Shown one piece after another: positions 20,212 through 32,945 of a stretch of 64,000 nucleotides of DNA; position 1 is the first letter of the stretch, and each line of letters starts with the position of its first letter. Where the stretch lies: positions 3,064,062 through 3,128,061 of the forward strand of contig NC_056051.1 of the NCBI RefSeq assembly GCF_004379255.2. Reading direction: 5' to 3'. The stretch is from Salvia splendens. Lineage: Eukaryota; Streptophyta; Magnoliopsida; Lamiales; Lamiaceae. The notes under the pieces were generated by a model that worked only from the letters and a program-made list of their open reading frames with translations, ran no database searches and was not told where the DNA came from. Both the position numbers and the translations under genes were made by a program.

Positions 20212-21939
20212 CTAACCTTGGTATATTCCAATATTAATTTGTAAGCGCAAATAGTGGTGCAATAACGCAAGTCCCTTTTGGCTTTAAATAGTCGGGATTT
20301 TATATTGTCAGGCTTCATGATTTCAGCTTTTTGCGTGGATTAAATTGTTTTCAATGATATTTTTTGGGGAAAAATTGAATAGATGATTTTCTCTTTTTTA
20401 TTCCTTAATTCATTTTATTTTATTATTAGTTTTTGCACTGGCGCCACAGTTTATTGTTATTACGCATTAGGATTCTCTTAAGCCCAATAGGCCCAAAAGT
20501 TATGGATACTACTCCCTCCATTCCAATTAGTAGAACATGTTAATTACTGTCACTATTTTTATGCATAAAAATATAGTCAGAAATTTAATTAAAAAAAAAA
20601 CTTATAGATATAGTTGAGCGACTCTCATAATTTAGCAGACACGAGAGAAGCACCACTGTTGCTGATGTGGCATCGTATTTAGTATGGGTGTATTGAATCG
20701 ACCAAAACTGATTGCATAAAACACCAGTTCAGTTATTATATGAGTGTATGTGACACAAAATTTGCTCTCAATTCTTGTTTTCAAATTTGAGGCACAAAAT
20801 CCCAATTTAAAGCTACATATAGAGCAGCCGATGCCGATGCCGATGCCGATGCCGATGGCGATGCCGATGATTAAAACTAACATTCGATTTGTATACATAT
20901 AAAGAACAATAGATACTAGAAAAAAATTGATCCATTAAAATAAAGTACCACCATTACAAGATACCACTACTCGTTCGACTACTAGTAATTCGGGAAAGAA
21001 CCAGTGTACCAAGACATAAAATATAAATAGTCATACACATTAAATTAAATTAGTAATGTGGAAGCCCAAATTTCTAACAAGCTGACCACCGGATGGGAAG
21101 CTGGTTGTCGTGCATTTCCGCAATGGACCGTTATACCTCCGTCGACCGCTAACCCTTGCTCGACAACTGACTTCGGGTCAGCGGGCCGCTGAGTAGGCCT
21201 GAAGTCGTTGAACTTCCGTTTTGACATTTTCTGACTTTTTTCTATGTCTATTTAATGCATTACTCACATGACATGTCAAAATACCAAATAGAATAAAATA
21301 TGTAATTTAAGAACATATTTGCATGAATGACATTCAAAGCTAGCCAAATCTAGGCCTTAAAAACATGCAAAATCCGTGTTGACGGACAATCAAAAAAGCC
21401 AAACAGAAAAACCCTTTCACAAATCACAATTATTTTCGACATATGTAAAGAAACGTTGTCTAGCAATCAGAAAAGCCAAACATATCTCATCTGAATATTA
21501 TAGATTAAATCACAATATTTGCCGATTTGGGACATTCACGATTTAAAGATCCGTTTACTTTTTTCCACTTTTAGTTGCGGACCCCGCATTCACTAACTTT
21601 TTCACTCACCTTCCATTAAAAATTTAACCAAAAATGGAGTTATATTTCACTAACTTTTTCCGTTAACATTTCTTAACAGTGTCAAACAATTTATTAAAAC
21701 TTGTGTCAAATCAAAATGGCTCTTTAAATGGTTCTACACGGACTAAAGGTTCACGAAGAGATGGAAAGAAGAAATTGTAAATGAATTACTTTTATAAACC
21801 ATTGAGAAAAATACAGAAAAAAACAGACTGAAAAATGACAAGATTCGAGAAAGAATCATAAAGAAAACCCAATTCTGCCTAGGAATATAAGATAACTACG
21901 ATAAATAAAGATGTACTAATCTAAGCATACAAAAAGGTA
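20212..21939. other. Intergenic, with Stowaway-like scrap and hexanucleotide repeat
   Basis: Contains a Stowaway-like left end (tactccctccattcc, about 20511) without a matching right end. A hexamer run (ccgatg)n with one variant unit lies at 20828-20869. A GC-richer minus-strand ORF of 60 codons (21227-21045) begins MSKRKFNDFRPTQRPADPK; I do not recognise it. Otherwise featureless. Confidence 0.4.
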
Positions 21940-22215
21940 GATACAAGTCTTGTGGATAGAAGTGGTGTTGGTAGATCTCCAAATGTTGTTGGTAGATATA
22001 ATAGGAGTATTATATTTTGGACAAAGTTGTAAATCAGCATCAGTTACTACCAATATATGATCGTGGTCTTCATCTGTGTATTTTATTCTGAAAGTGCCAA
22101 ATCTCAGATTAAACTTTGTGACCACTTCTTCAAAAATCTTATTTAGACCACACTTGAGACATATTTCAAATTTTATGCAAAGTTCTTCATGTTGTACTTT
22201 TGCAATCACCTTCTC
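21940..22215 (-). pseudogene. NLP-like PB1-domain fragment
   Basis: On the minus strand an open frame reads EICLKCGLNKIFEEVVTKFN, then RFGTFRIKYTDEDHDHILVV, then TDADLQLC, a recognisable PB1 domain (lysine-containing first half, acidic D-E-D second half) of NIN-like proteins. No RWP-RK or GAF-like part is attached. It is one of several NLP scraps in the window. Confidence 0.65.
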
Positions 22216-22289
22216 TGTCTTCTCAACAACGCAAGGATGGGTGCTTTTTGTGCTTGTATCTCATCGTCACTATTTTTGCCTAATACACT

Positions 22290-22953
22290 ATTCGATTTAA
22301 TGTATGATTCTATTGCACTAACTTTTATTAGTAACATTGACCAAACCAAATCATTATTTGTTTCTCTATTAGGTTCGTGTCAAACAATCTGACCTTCAAT
22401 ATTTTTTTACAGACCATAATCTACTATTCAATTTATTGTATGATTCACTCACAATAACTTTTAATAATAAGATTTACTAAACCTAATTGTTACTACTTTC
22501 ACTATTAGATTGGTGTTTATTAGATTGGTATCAAACAATCTGACCTTCAATATTTTTTACAGACCATAATCTACGTACTATTCAATTTATTGTATGATTC
22601 ACTCGCAATAACTTTTAATAATAAGATTTACTAAACCAAATTGTTACTACGTTCACTATTAGATTAGTGTTTGATACACTCTCTTTCACTATTTTCATCC
22701 TTATTTGTTTCTCTATTAGGTTGGTGTCAAACAATCTGACCTTCAATATTTTTTAGAGACCATAATCTACTATTCTATTTATTGTTATATGATTCACTCA
22801 CAATAACTATTAATAACATTGACCAAACCAAATCATTATTTGTTTCACTATTAGGTTGGTGTCAAACAATCTGACCTTCAATATTGTTTTACAGACCATA
22901 ATCTACTATTCAATTTATTGTATGATTCACTCACAATAACTTTTAATAATAAG
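22290..22953. repeat. Tandem repeat array, units about 140-190 bp
   Basis: At least four diverged copies of a unit that includes gtcaaacaatctgaccttca and attgtatgattcactcacaa (copies near 22378, 22530, 22724 and 22862). Unit length varies through internal gains and losses. Non-coding. Confidence 0.75.
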
Positions 22954-22954
22954 A

Positions 22955-23955
22955 CCCTTGATCTATCGGACTAGAGCACCAACGATTTGTAGCGAAACGG
23001 AGAATAAGATAAACCCTAGTTGAGTGCTAGGGGGCGATTTCCGCCATAACCGGGGAATGAGAACAAGTTATACTTTATTTCTCAATAAATGAAAATACGA
23101 TAGAATTCTATTATATAGAATTCTAAACCCTAACATATGTCTTGCTAATCAAGAAACATAATTAAAATAAAAGATTACAAAAGATATGGAGAATAAATAA
23201 ATATAACTAACTAAAATAGAAGATATGCTAAATAAATAAAATCAAGAAGATATGTTGGACGAGATATGCTTGACGATTCACAAGATTGAGGACCCTATAC
23301 TCTCCCGCCGTTGAAAACCACCTTGCCCTCAAGGTGGGTCATGAATTAAGAACATCAGTGTCTCGTCCAAGGTGGAAGTACTCTCAAAATCTCCAGGGTA
23401 AAAAATACGAACTCCTTTCATCGCACCAAAGCAAAGAGTTTCATGCCCCTGTCTTGTACGAGTCGATCCGAAACGAAGAACAAAGACAAGTACTCCTTGT
23501 AAATTTAATCCTCCATCAACATCTCTCAAACTCACAAACTCAACCAGTACTCCAATCATCACAGCCACGCAGCCTGTTCCACGACGATGCCTTCGACATC
23601 AAAGCCGTCGTCGGACGACGACAACCCGCCACCGCCGCCCCTCACGAACGAAGAGCTAACCGACGAGATTTACGCCTCTCGTGCGTTACTGGCAGGCCAA
23701 GACAAGAAATTGACCCATCTTATACTTTATTTCTCTATGAATGAAAATACGATAGAATTCTATTATATAGAATTCTAAACCCTAACATATGTCTTGCTAA
23801 TCAAGAAACATAATTAAAATAAAAGATTACAAAAGATATGGAGAATAAATAAAGATAACTAACTAAAATAGAAGATATGCTAAATAAATAAAATCAAGAA
23901 GATATGTTGGACGAGATATGCTTGACGAGATTCACAAGATCGAGGATCCTATCAT
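22955..23955 (-). mobile_element. LTR-retrotransposon relic (probably Ty3/Gypsy)
   Basis: Two direct repeats of about 210 bp (about 23075-23286 and 23721-23952) share tatagaattctaaaccctaa and gaagatatgttggacgagat. The right copy ends gatcctatca. On the minus strand a THLEGKVVFNGGR-like phrase and a purine tract (ggcgggagag) sit directly before the left repeat, as at the 3' end of a Gypsy pol with its polypurine tract. Short open frames between the repeats are broken. Only about 440 bp of internal sequence remains. Confidence 0.55.
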
Positions 23956-24327
23956 TGTAGGACAAAAGACCAAGCTATAAGAGAGAGCGGAGAAAGGAAA
24001 AATGGTGAATATGAACAATAATCACCCATCCAAGATTAATTTCAAATGTTTCTAAAATACCATCATTACATTCATCTTCTAAAGAACTTCGCGTGGATAC
24101 CTCGCACACCTCAACCGGAGTCCGGTAGAAGAAGATATGGTTGTTTTACGAAGACTGCGCATTGCAGTGAAAAACGTGCGGGTCGGGCCAAAATTATCTG
24201 ACCGAGGGGGCATATCGTGATACAAAAAAGACCCAACCGGGCGATTTCTGAGCAAAAAAATGTCCAACCGGGCAAATGTTACTGGACCTATTTTCGAGCC
24301 CTGACTATTTAAATAGCTAGGGCACGA
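23956..24327. other. Intergenic
   Basis: No gene recognised. A short minus-strand open frame (24267-24079) has no family resemblance that I can see. Confidence 0.4.
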
Positions 24328-24335
24328 CTTTCAAA

Positions 24336-25190
24336 CAATGTTTTAAAAACCGGACCGGCCAGCGAACCGGTGTCGTTACTGGTTCACTGGTTCAACCGGT
24401 TCACTGGTCGAACCATTGGTTGAACCGTAATACTGTTTATACATATATATTTATTTATTTAGTTATAAATAATAAAATTTAATTACATGTTTTATCAATA
24501 AATATTATAGTATTATACTTTTAATTGTATTATTATAGAAAACAAGTCTTATATTAGTATATTAGAATATTTAATGACGTTAAGTTTGAATACAATAATA
24601 AACTATAATACACAATATTAAAAACTAGTATTAAAGTCTATGTATAATTATAAACTCCTATATTGTAAAATATAGTGATTGTAAAAATATAATTAAAATA
24701 TAAGAAATATATTATAATTAACAATTTCTTAAAAGAATATAGAATTAAAATGAATTATCTTAAAAGAATATAAAATTAAAATGAATTATCTTAAAAGAAT
24801 ACAAAACTAATATGAATTATTAGTTTTGGTGGAAAAAGAATTTCAGATTTAATGTATAAGGATAATTAATGTTCATAATATTTCAAAATGATCATGTGGT
24901 GGAGTGGTAAAGAAGTTGATATTTAGAGATGAGGTCATGTGTTCAAGTCTTAGCAACAACAAATTTTAAAATTTTTTTTTTGAAAAATTGAACAAAATTA
25001 AAAAAAAAAAATTGAAAAATTGAAAAACCGGTTTCCGGTTCGCGGTTGGACCGGTCCGACCGGCCGGTTCCACCGGTTCGCGGCGGTTCAATGTGCTAGT
25101 GGTTTTTAGGGGTGAACCGGACCGGACTGCCTACCGGTTCGCGGTTGAACCGGTCGAACCGGCCGGTCCGGTCCGGTTTTTAAAACATTG
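24336..25190. mobile_element. hAT-like MITE with ACCGG-rich ends
   Basis: Inverted ends CAATGTTTTAAAAACCGGAC, with the perfect 8-bp direct repeat ctttcaaa outside (24328-24335 and 25191-25198), typical of hAT. The ends are packed with overlapping ACCGG/CCGGT motifs; the core is AT-rich and non-coding. A tRNA-like stretch lies at about 24893-24960. Confidence 0.82.
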
Positions 25191-25198
25191 CTTTCAAA

Positions 25199-26545
25199 GC
25201 ATCTTTTGGCGGTTGGAGCCAATTTTTAGAGAGAGAAAGAGGCTTGGAGTCAATTTTTTGGGGAGAAGAAATAATCTCTTTACTTTATGTCTTTACATTC
25301 CTATTTTGAATCTCTCCGATATTTAGTTTCAAATCTATTTCAGCTCTGTTGTCAGTTTCATGCTCACTGTGCTTTTGTCTAGTTTAGATTTTGATGGCTT
25401 TTTTAATTTTTTACTTCTGTTGTGATGCTTACTTTCCGCTTTGACATGTGTTGGATGCTTGCAGCAGTTTTTTTGCTTTCGTAGCTAATTTAGATCTAGC
25501 TTTAAATTCTCGCAAATGTTTATTTCGTGCTATGGTATTATATAAACTACAAATGCTACTTAGTAATACTGCAATATTCATAAAGTAACACTACAATTTG
25601 GTAAGGTAAAACGATACTTAGTAATAATGCAATATTCATAAAGTAACACTACAATTTGGTAAGGTAAAACGAATTATGCAGACACGTAACATTGCAATAA
25701 TTATAGAGTAACGCAAGAATATTCATAGAATAAGACTGCAATCTGGTAACAAACTGAAAATACAGGATACCAATTTTGCCCTTCAGCGTTTTTTATATTC
25801 CAATTTAATTAAAATAGGCTGCCACGTGACAACTTGAGAATCACTCAAAATTGGTGGTATGGTCTAAATTTAATTATTTTTTAATTTAAAGTATATTAAT
25901 TTAAGTGTATATATGTTGAAATAGTTTATATTTATAAATAAATTTAATTGTTTACATTTTATATAAATATATTTATATTTAAATTACTAGATTGATAAAT
26001 ATAGTTATAACCGATTTGATTTTGATTTCTTTTATGCAATAAGATATTATTAATCATAACTTCTTCCTGTTTCTTTTTTATGCTTCTCAAAATATAAACT
26101 CTCTTCGTCCCAGCTAAAGTGATTGATTTCTTTTTTATCGTTGTTTTGCGAATATGATAATAAATAGTTAAAATTGAGAGAAAGTAAAGTAAGAGAGTAA
26201 ATAATATAGAGGAGAGTCGTATCTACATTATTCTCTTTCTTACTTTATTTTCTCTTCTTTGTTATTTATTTTACTCCACTTATATCATAAATTAAAATTA
26301 TATAAAATTATTTTCTGAATTTGAAATGTTTCATTTGTCTTGTTAAATCTTTCTATTGTTTTGAATTCTTATTTCTATAGTTTCATATAGTATTTGTATT
26401 CATTATTTGAAAATCTTATGTCTGGTGCATAGCACGGGGTTTAATACTAATTTACTAAATAATTAGCACGAAACCAAGTGAAGAGGTACTACAATACTAC
26501 ATGTATCTCTCTCAATGGATCTTTTTGGCATTACACCTCATTTCA
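25199..26545. other. Intergenic, with a 58-bp tandem duplication and a Stowaway-like palindrome
   Basis: A 58-bp unit beginning acttagtaatactgcaatat is duplicated in tandem (25558-25615 and 25616-25673). At about 26098-26300 a segment starts CTCTCTTCGTCCC and contains inverted gagagaaagtaaagtaagag / ctctttcttactttattttc arms, like a decayed Stowaway MITE. No gene recognised. Confidence 0.45.
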
Positions 26546-27345
26546 GAGCATCCCCAACGATGCCTTAGCTAAAAGCGGCGTCCTTACTGTCGGCACGGCA
26601 AGCGTGCTGCTTACCGTGTGCTCTTGCCGACAACACAACATTGCTCTTAGCTAAGAGTAGTGCTCTTCCGGAAGGACGCACGCGCTTTGACAAATGGTAT
26701 CCTCTGAGTGGGCGGTGACCCCAATCACACCCCCGTGATTGGGCGTCATTTTAATCCGGATTTTTTTAATTCATAAAAAACAGAAAAAAATAAAAAAGAT
26801 AAAAAAAAATTTCAACTTCCCAAAAATAGAGCCGCTTATGACCATTTTTTAAAAAATTAATAATTTTTTTAAATATTTTTTATCCCTAGTTCGTCCAAAT
26901 TATCTATAAATACCCTCATTCATCACCTATTTTTACATCAAACTATCTCTCACTGATACTTCTTTCATATTTCTTCATACAATTCACCAAAAGTGCGGCA
27001 AGAAGAACAAGCATACTATCAATAAATTCAGCCACGAGTAGTGAGCTTTGAATTTTAGGATATTAATTATGCAGTTTTAAATTTTTACGATTTTAATTAT
27101 TTACTCTTTTTATTTTTAGTATTTCTGATTTTTTTATGCATTTTAGTATTATGAAAATATTTTAGTAATTGAAGTATTTAAATTGTATAATATAATAAAA
27201 ATGAATAAAAGTGTCTTAGCTAGAGCACCATTAGGGGTATTATACCTTAGCTAAGAGCACAAAATATAAAATGAATATAAGTGGGACCAAAGTGGGACCG
27301 GGCCCACCACCGTGCTCTTAGCTAAGAGTATGGTTGGGGATGCTC
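26546..27345. mobile_element. Harbinger-type non-autonomous element
   Basis: Inverted ends GAGCATCCCCAACGATGCC / GAGCATCCCCAACCATACTC. Repeats of gctcttagctaagagcac lie near both ends. No transposase. No clean target duplication is visible (tca versus tct). Confidence 0.65.
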
Positions 27346-27486
27346 TCTGAGAATATACACAATACGATTACATGTGAAGCACAAATCCATTACACAAAAT
27401 CGCAAACACAAGATGGCTCCAAACTAATTAGTACATAATCACATTTTCTCTAATACATACAAAGGAGATTGCCCTGCCCTCTCCGA

Positions 27487-28656
27487 TCACTCGTGGGCGT
27501 TAGCTCGAGCTATGGAGTCGAGCCCCTCAGTCCTGCTCCTCACAATCCTACGAAACGCTTCCCTCACGAGGCGCTCCAACGGGTCCAAACCCTCCTTGAT
27601 CGCCTCATATACCTTCCCGAGCTCCTCGACCCTCTGCTTCACCAGACTCTCCTTCTCCTCCGTCAACGGAAATCCAACGCTGTCAGTTAGCTCATTCATA
27701 AGCCTCACACATTTCTCGATCCCATGAATCTCTTTCATCAGCCCACAGGTGTTCCTCCGGTCCCTCCTCTTCGACTCCTCCGTGATCCGCTCGTAGAGGG
27801 AGGCGATGGGGGTCGCCCAAGCGAACTGCCTGGTCAAGAATTGCGCAGCGGGCAGGCCCCGGTCCTGGCAGGGTATGGCCGCCACGAGCGCCCACATCGT
27901 GAAGAGGAGCACGTAGCTCATGGTGTAGACGGCGATGTTGAGGCCGTTGGTGGCCGAGGTCTCGTTGGCTCGGGGTGGGGGGAGGTTAATGCTGATCGCC
28001 TGCAGCTGCCTCACGGCTGACCAGGTCCGGGAGACGCTCCAGGAGAGGGACCGGAAGCTGGCCATGGAGGGGGGCTGGTTGCTCTGGCGGCCGAAGGAGC
28101 GGTTGCGGTGGGAGGAGACGGCGGCGGTAGAGGTGGAGTTGTCGTCGAGCATTGCGATGGTGAGGTCGATTAATGCCTTCTTAGCGCGGCGGATTTGGCC
28201 CTCGCCGATGCTGCGCTGGTTGCCGAGGGCGGAGAGGACGATCTCGAGCTGCTTCTGCCAGTGGCGGATCTGATCGATGCCGTCGCGGATGGCGTTGCAG
28301 ACGTCGAGGGCTTTGACGCTGCGATCGAAGAAATCGGTGATGTGCTTGTCGATTGGGGGTTTGGAGAGGCTGCTGCGGTGGTTGAACACGATTACTCTGA
28401 ATTCTTCCTGGACGGAGAGGAATGCGTCGAGGAGCTTGCGGATCCACGGGATCGAGAGGAGCTCGCCGGAGGGCGCCGCCGCCACGTCGTGGAAGCGCTC
28501 CGCGACGGTGCGCTGGAAGGCTTCCAGGTCGGAGTCGTGGCCGCCGTTGGATTCCTCCATCGAGTGGACCTGATCGCGGCGGCGGCTCAGGATTGAGAAA
28601 CTGAAGGGGGATTGGGATGGGGAAGACGATGATTCCTGGAAATCTGTTGGTGGCAT
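27487..28656 (-). CDS. ROH1 / BYPASS1-related protein (DUF793)
   Basis: A single uninterrupted frame of 389 residues, ATG at 28656, stop at 27487. It opens [20 protein letters not shown] then [13 protein letters not shown], the usual start of plant ROH1-type proteins, and has the family blocks [33 protein letters not shown], and near residue 240 one hydrophobic segment ([19 protein letters not shown]), followed by a charged helical C-terminus with [20 protein letters not shown]. Length is close to the family norm. Members include ROH1, reported to interact with the exocyst subunit EXO70A1, and BPS1, which limits a root-derived mobile signal; the biochemical activity is unknown. The GC-rich coding region makes several antisense frames look open; those are shadows. 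Confidence 0.87.
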   Translation of the reverse strand: MPPTDFQESSSSPSQSPFSFSILSRRRDQVHSMEESNGGHDSDLEAFQRTVAERFHDVAAAPSGELLSIPWIRKLLDAFLSVQEEFRVIVFNHRSSLSKPPIDKHITDFFDRSVKALDVCNAIRDGIDQIRHWQKQLEIVLSALGNQRSIGEGQIRRAKKALIDLTIAMLDDNSTSTAAVSSHRNRSFGRQSNQPPSMASFRSLSWSVSRTWSAVRQLQAISINLPPPRANETSATNGLNIAVYTMSYVLLFTMWALVAAIPCQDRGLPAAQFLTRQFAWATPIASLYERITEESKRRDRRNTCGLMKEIHGIEKCVRLMNELTDSVGFPLTEEKESLVKQRVEELGKVYEAIKEGLDPLERLVREAFRRIVRSRTEGLDSIARANAHE

Positions 28657-29727
28657 TTCTCGATTTCAAACAGATGTTAGGTTATTGAATTTCAAAATTG
28701 GGGGAAAATAAATATTTATCGAAATTCGAAATTGGGGGAAAATGAATAACTGCAAACGGTGATGAGCAATAGCATCAGGAACACGATTCTACCGCATAGA
28801 AAACAGAGAATTGCATAAATTTATGAATCCAAATCCAAATTAGCCAGAAGAAAAAGGCAATACCAACAACGAAGATACGAAAATCGTCAAAAAAAACGGA
28901 AGAACAGCCGGATTAGACCGACAAAACTGCTTTTTCAAATTAAAAAAAAAAACAAACTCAGAATTTCAAATATTAATCCATAATAGCAGAGAAGCACAAT
29001 AGAATTGAACTGAAATCATTCCGGAGAGGGAGATTGTGGGCGATTTGGATGGGGGAGAACATTCAGACATTCAAAAGTCAGTTTAAATAGTGGGCGAAGA
29101 GCATACTGTTGAGTGTGTTAATTAATCCTTAATTATGATAACTATTGTAAAACTGAAGTGTGCTTTGATTGGGCGGAACGAGTGTTTTTTCCACGCTACA
29201 GAATGACGCGCCTTAAAATCATTCACCTTGTCTCAATACGTCTCATCCGTTAACTAGAGACCGTACCTGCAACCCTCCATCTCTTAACAATCTCATCCCC
29301 TAACTATTCATTCAATTTTATTTTTTATTTTTATTTCAAACAAATTCAATTAATATTTTATTGAAATATTAAATTTCTGGAGCATCGTGAGACTGGGAAA
29401 AAATTAAAATATTAGAAAAAACGGCTATAAACAGCTAGTATTTTTGGTGGAATTTCTTTTTCAATTTTTTTCGGAATTAAAAAAATATTTTTCAACAGAT
29501 ATAAACGACGCCCACTCGGCGAGACGAGATCGAGCTGGCAACGAGCCAGCGCTACGGATGCTCTTATTTTAGATTGCTTTTTCTTTGCATATTCGTCCTT
29601 AGATTGCTGATATATTATTTCCACAACTGACTAATTAATAAATACGAATAATTTATTGTCGACAAATAATTGCTGATAATAAAATAAATTTCAATAAATA
29701 CTTCCTGCATCCACAATTTATTTTAAA
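28657..29727. other. Upstream region of the ROH1-like gene
   Basis: Contains the probable 5' UTR and promoter of the minus-strand ROH1-like gene. The phrase ttcgaaattgggggaaaatg recurs (about 28690 and 28724). No other gene seen. Confidence 0.4.
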
Positions 29728-29729
29728 TA

Positions 29730-29936
29730 CTGTCTCCATCTCAAATAAATGTCATATTTTGATAATGACAACAAATTTTATGAATTATTGTTTTATATGT
29801 TAAGTGAAAAAAATAAAATAATATTCATATATATATATATTAATGTAAGAGATAATTTTTAAAAAAAAGAAAATATGATGGCTTTTGTGAGTCAAACTAA
29901 AAAGGAAAGTGAATATTTATCATGAGATGGAGGGAG
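29730..29936. mobile_element. Stowaway-type MITE
   Basis: Ends CTGTCTCCATCTC and GAGATGGAGGGAG are inverted, TA on both sides (29728-29729, 29937-29938). About 207 bp, non-coding. Confidence 0.75.
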
Positions 29937-29938
29937 TA

Positions 29939-30365
29939 CTACTATTTTGATTCGGTACATGTTTTGAGAAATATGAAGAAAAGTGAATTGAAAAAATTAG
30001 TGATACGTGAGTCTAATAATATTTTTGTTTTAAAATTTTTGGGACTGAAAAATAAGGGAGTGGATCCCCTACTATGGTGGAAACACAGCAAAGGGTGCTG
30101 TGCTGTTAAACGGCAACGTTTTGATTCAATTGCTACTTCTCCTTATTTTATCATTTAAGCCAGCGTTTTGCTTCAATTGCTACACTCCCTTGTTCGTTTT
30201 GCTTCAATTGCTTGATTAATTAATAGGTATTGGAATTTTTAAACATAAAGAAAGAGTTTAATTATAAGTAGCTCTACATTATCCAATCATGATTTGATAT
30301 TTATAGAGTACTATATGTTTCCTACTAAATTTTTCTCTTGTCTACTACTGCACATTTGTGAAGTA
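29939..30365. other. Intergenic
   Basis: No supported gene. It contains a repeated phrase (gttttgcttcaattgct / gttttgattcaattgctact, about 30115-30215). Confidence 0.4.
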
Positions 30366-31015
30366 GAGCCATCCACATTCATGCTCTTTGCCATCCACAT
30401 TCATGCTCTTTGCTAAAAGTATGGATGTGGGTTCGGACCTATTTTTATTTATTTTTACTCTTTGTTCTTCTGTAAGAGCACAACACCTATATTCATGCTC
30501 TTCCGCAAGAGCATGATTAAGGGTCTCACCATTCTATTATTCAATTTAAATACTTCAATTACTTAAAACATTTTCATAATATTAAATTGCATTAAAAATA
30601 CCCGAAATACTATTACAAATTACATAATTAAATCCATAATAAAAAATTTTTGAAGTACGAATGAGAGATAATTTCATGTAAAGAATGGATGATGAATGTG
30701 GATATATTTATAGATAATTTTGGGATAAAATATTTTTTAAAAAATCAAAAAAATTTGAAAAAACGGCAATATTTTTGGGAATCCGGATTTTTTTTGAAAT
30801 ATTTTCAATTTTTTTTATGAATTAAAAAAAATTAAATTTAACGAAATAAAAATGAGTCCAATCAGTAGGCGCCACGTAGACGTGCTCTTCAGTACGGGAT
30901 GCTTTTGCTATCGAGCAGGGTCGTGCCGTCGGCAAGAGCACAACGGCGATCAGGATATGAGTCGTGCCAACGGCACGACAGGTGATCTTAGCTAAGAGCA
31001 CCGCTGCAGATGCTC
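30366..31015. mobile_element. Harbinger-like MITE, rearranged left end
   Basis: The right end reads inward GAGCATCTGCAGCGGTGCTC; the left has GAGCCATCCACATTCATGCTC with a tandem duplication of catccacattcatgctcttt. Internal cggcacgac and gctaagagca phrases match the other Harbinger relatives in this window. No target duplication is evident. Confidence 0.55.
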
Positions 31016-32640
31016 TAATGATATTTTTATTTCAGGCTTGGTTATTATTGTGTTAGGCGGTGGTTTAAAGAGAGAGAAATAAACATTATGTGGTGAATCA
31101 CTAGTTTAATTTTCTTTTAATACTATTTTTTGGACAAAGCACTGATAAATTAATTAGATGTGAAATCTAAATGTGGTATATTTATCTTTTTCTTTGAAAA
31201 TAATTAAAAACTCTAGTAATTTCATAAATATTGATAGCACGTTTTATCATTCGGTTAGTATTGAATATTCCCACGTCGTCCACCTACTTAGGAAAATTTA
31301 TTTATATTGTATTCATAGTTGGTCCTAATAAAATAATCTTAGTAGACAAAGATAGAGACAAATATATTTTGTACTTATTTGACTATAAGAACATGAGTAG
31401 TTAATGCTAATAATATCTCAAATGTTTGACATAGAATACTATCTTACTTTAATACGAAAAAGCTTTTCTCGGTAAATTAAAGAATAAAAACAAATTCACA
31501 TATCAATATCCTAATCCCAATACTACATAAACAATGGGTAAACATATACTATAAGACAATAATAACAATATTCTGCATTGTCACAACACTTAATGTTTAT
31601 CATATTAGTAATAGTTTGCATTTTATATCATCATGACTCGACAACTTAGTTACTTAGTTGAACGAAAAGATCCCCACGAATCATTTAATTAGACCTCATG
31701 ATCTACAAAATAATACGACTATATTATAGTAGAATCTATAAAATTATTAGATTTTCAGAGAACAACTATTATCTAAAAAGATTTAACTAGATGTGGTAAT
31801 TAAAAATAATTAAATGTTCATTTGAAAATATAAAACAATATTTGAAATGCGTTTAACTGTGTTCACTTACACTATCTTTAGGGTTGAGAAAGCGAAATAT
31901 CTGATTTATGTGAAAAATCGACAACTTCATTAGATTCATTAATTGGAATTATGTTTTCCCGTGTTTTCATTTTTTTAAGAAATTCTTGTTTTCGTTATAT
32001 TCAGTTTAAAAAACACTAAATAATTTAAAGGTCGAATTTTTATTACTATTATTTTTTTCAAAATTAAACCAATTCTATTTTAAATACTATTGGAATTATT
32101 GAGGGAGAGAGGTGCATACGTGGAGCAAGGATGAGGTGGATTTAGTTTGAGCATAACGTGTGGGCTTATTCCGACTGACGAAGTCCTACTAAATTCCAAT
32201 CACTATAGTATTAAATCACTAATTCAATTCTCAAAACTAATAATTTATTTCTTGAAAAACACTAATTATTTCACATTACAGTCCCTTTTAAAAATTTTAA
32301 AAAAATTATTGTCCTTTTAGAGACACGGACTTGGTGATTTTGTTTATTTAAATATAAATACGTTAATATCATAATGTGACATTATTAAAGCTCTCGAGAA
32401 ATTTATACATTTATGGCATTAATATGGCAAAGGAGTTATATGAGGTTGACACACCTAACTAAGCGTCATTATTGTGCAAAGACAGGAAATGATATCATCC
32501 TCTTTTCTCCGCACACGTTGAATTTCGCTTACCATTTCTAATTGAAAATATACAATTTAGTACTATAATTTAATTTATTGACAAATTTGACAATAATTTT
32601 TTTTAACATATGATAAATTATATTCCTACTCAGAATCTAC
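31016..32640. other. Intergenic, nothing recognised
   Basis: About 1.6 kb of AT-rich sequence with no open frame of note, no clear terminal repeats and no gene similarity that I can see on either strand. Confidence 0.5.
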
Positions 32641-32642
32641 TA

Positions 32643-32895
32643 CTACATCTGTCCCTGAAAGTTTGTCCCATTTTTTCATTTCCGTCCGTCCACCAAAGTT
32701 TGTCTCATTTCACTTTTTACCATTTTTGGTAGTGGACTCCATATTCCACTAACTCATTTCTACCCACATTTTATTATAAAACCAATATTTAAAAGTAGGA
32801 TCCACAATTCACTAACTTTTTCAACTCACTTTCCATTACATTTCTTAAAACCAGTGGCGGGTCAAAGTGAGACAATATTTGGGGGACGGAGGTAG
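32643..32895. mobile_element. Stowaway-type MITE
   Basis: Ends CTACATCTGTCCC and GGGACGGAGGTAG are inverted; TA duplicates at 32641-32642 and 32896-32897. It shares the gtttgtcccattttttcatt phrase with the MITE at 8310, so the two belong to one family. Confidence 0.82.
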
Positions 32896-32945
32896 TAGTT
32901 TTTTATTAGCGAAAAAACTTTTTACCATCTAAGTTGTGCTTCTTA

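Noticed and set aside
23286..23744. 152-codon plus-strand ORF as a host gene
   Set aside because: It lies between direct repeats of an LTR relic. A short LTNEELTDEIYASRALLAGQ stretch could be a gag start, but the strand conflicts with the polypurine-tract reading, so I did not call a gene.
27692..28669. Several open frames antisense or in alternative frames to the ROH1-like gene
   Set aside because: Shadows of the GC-rich coding sequence. No family resemblance.
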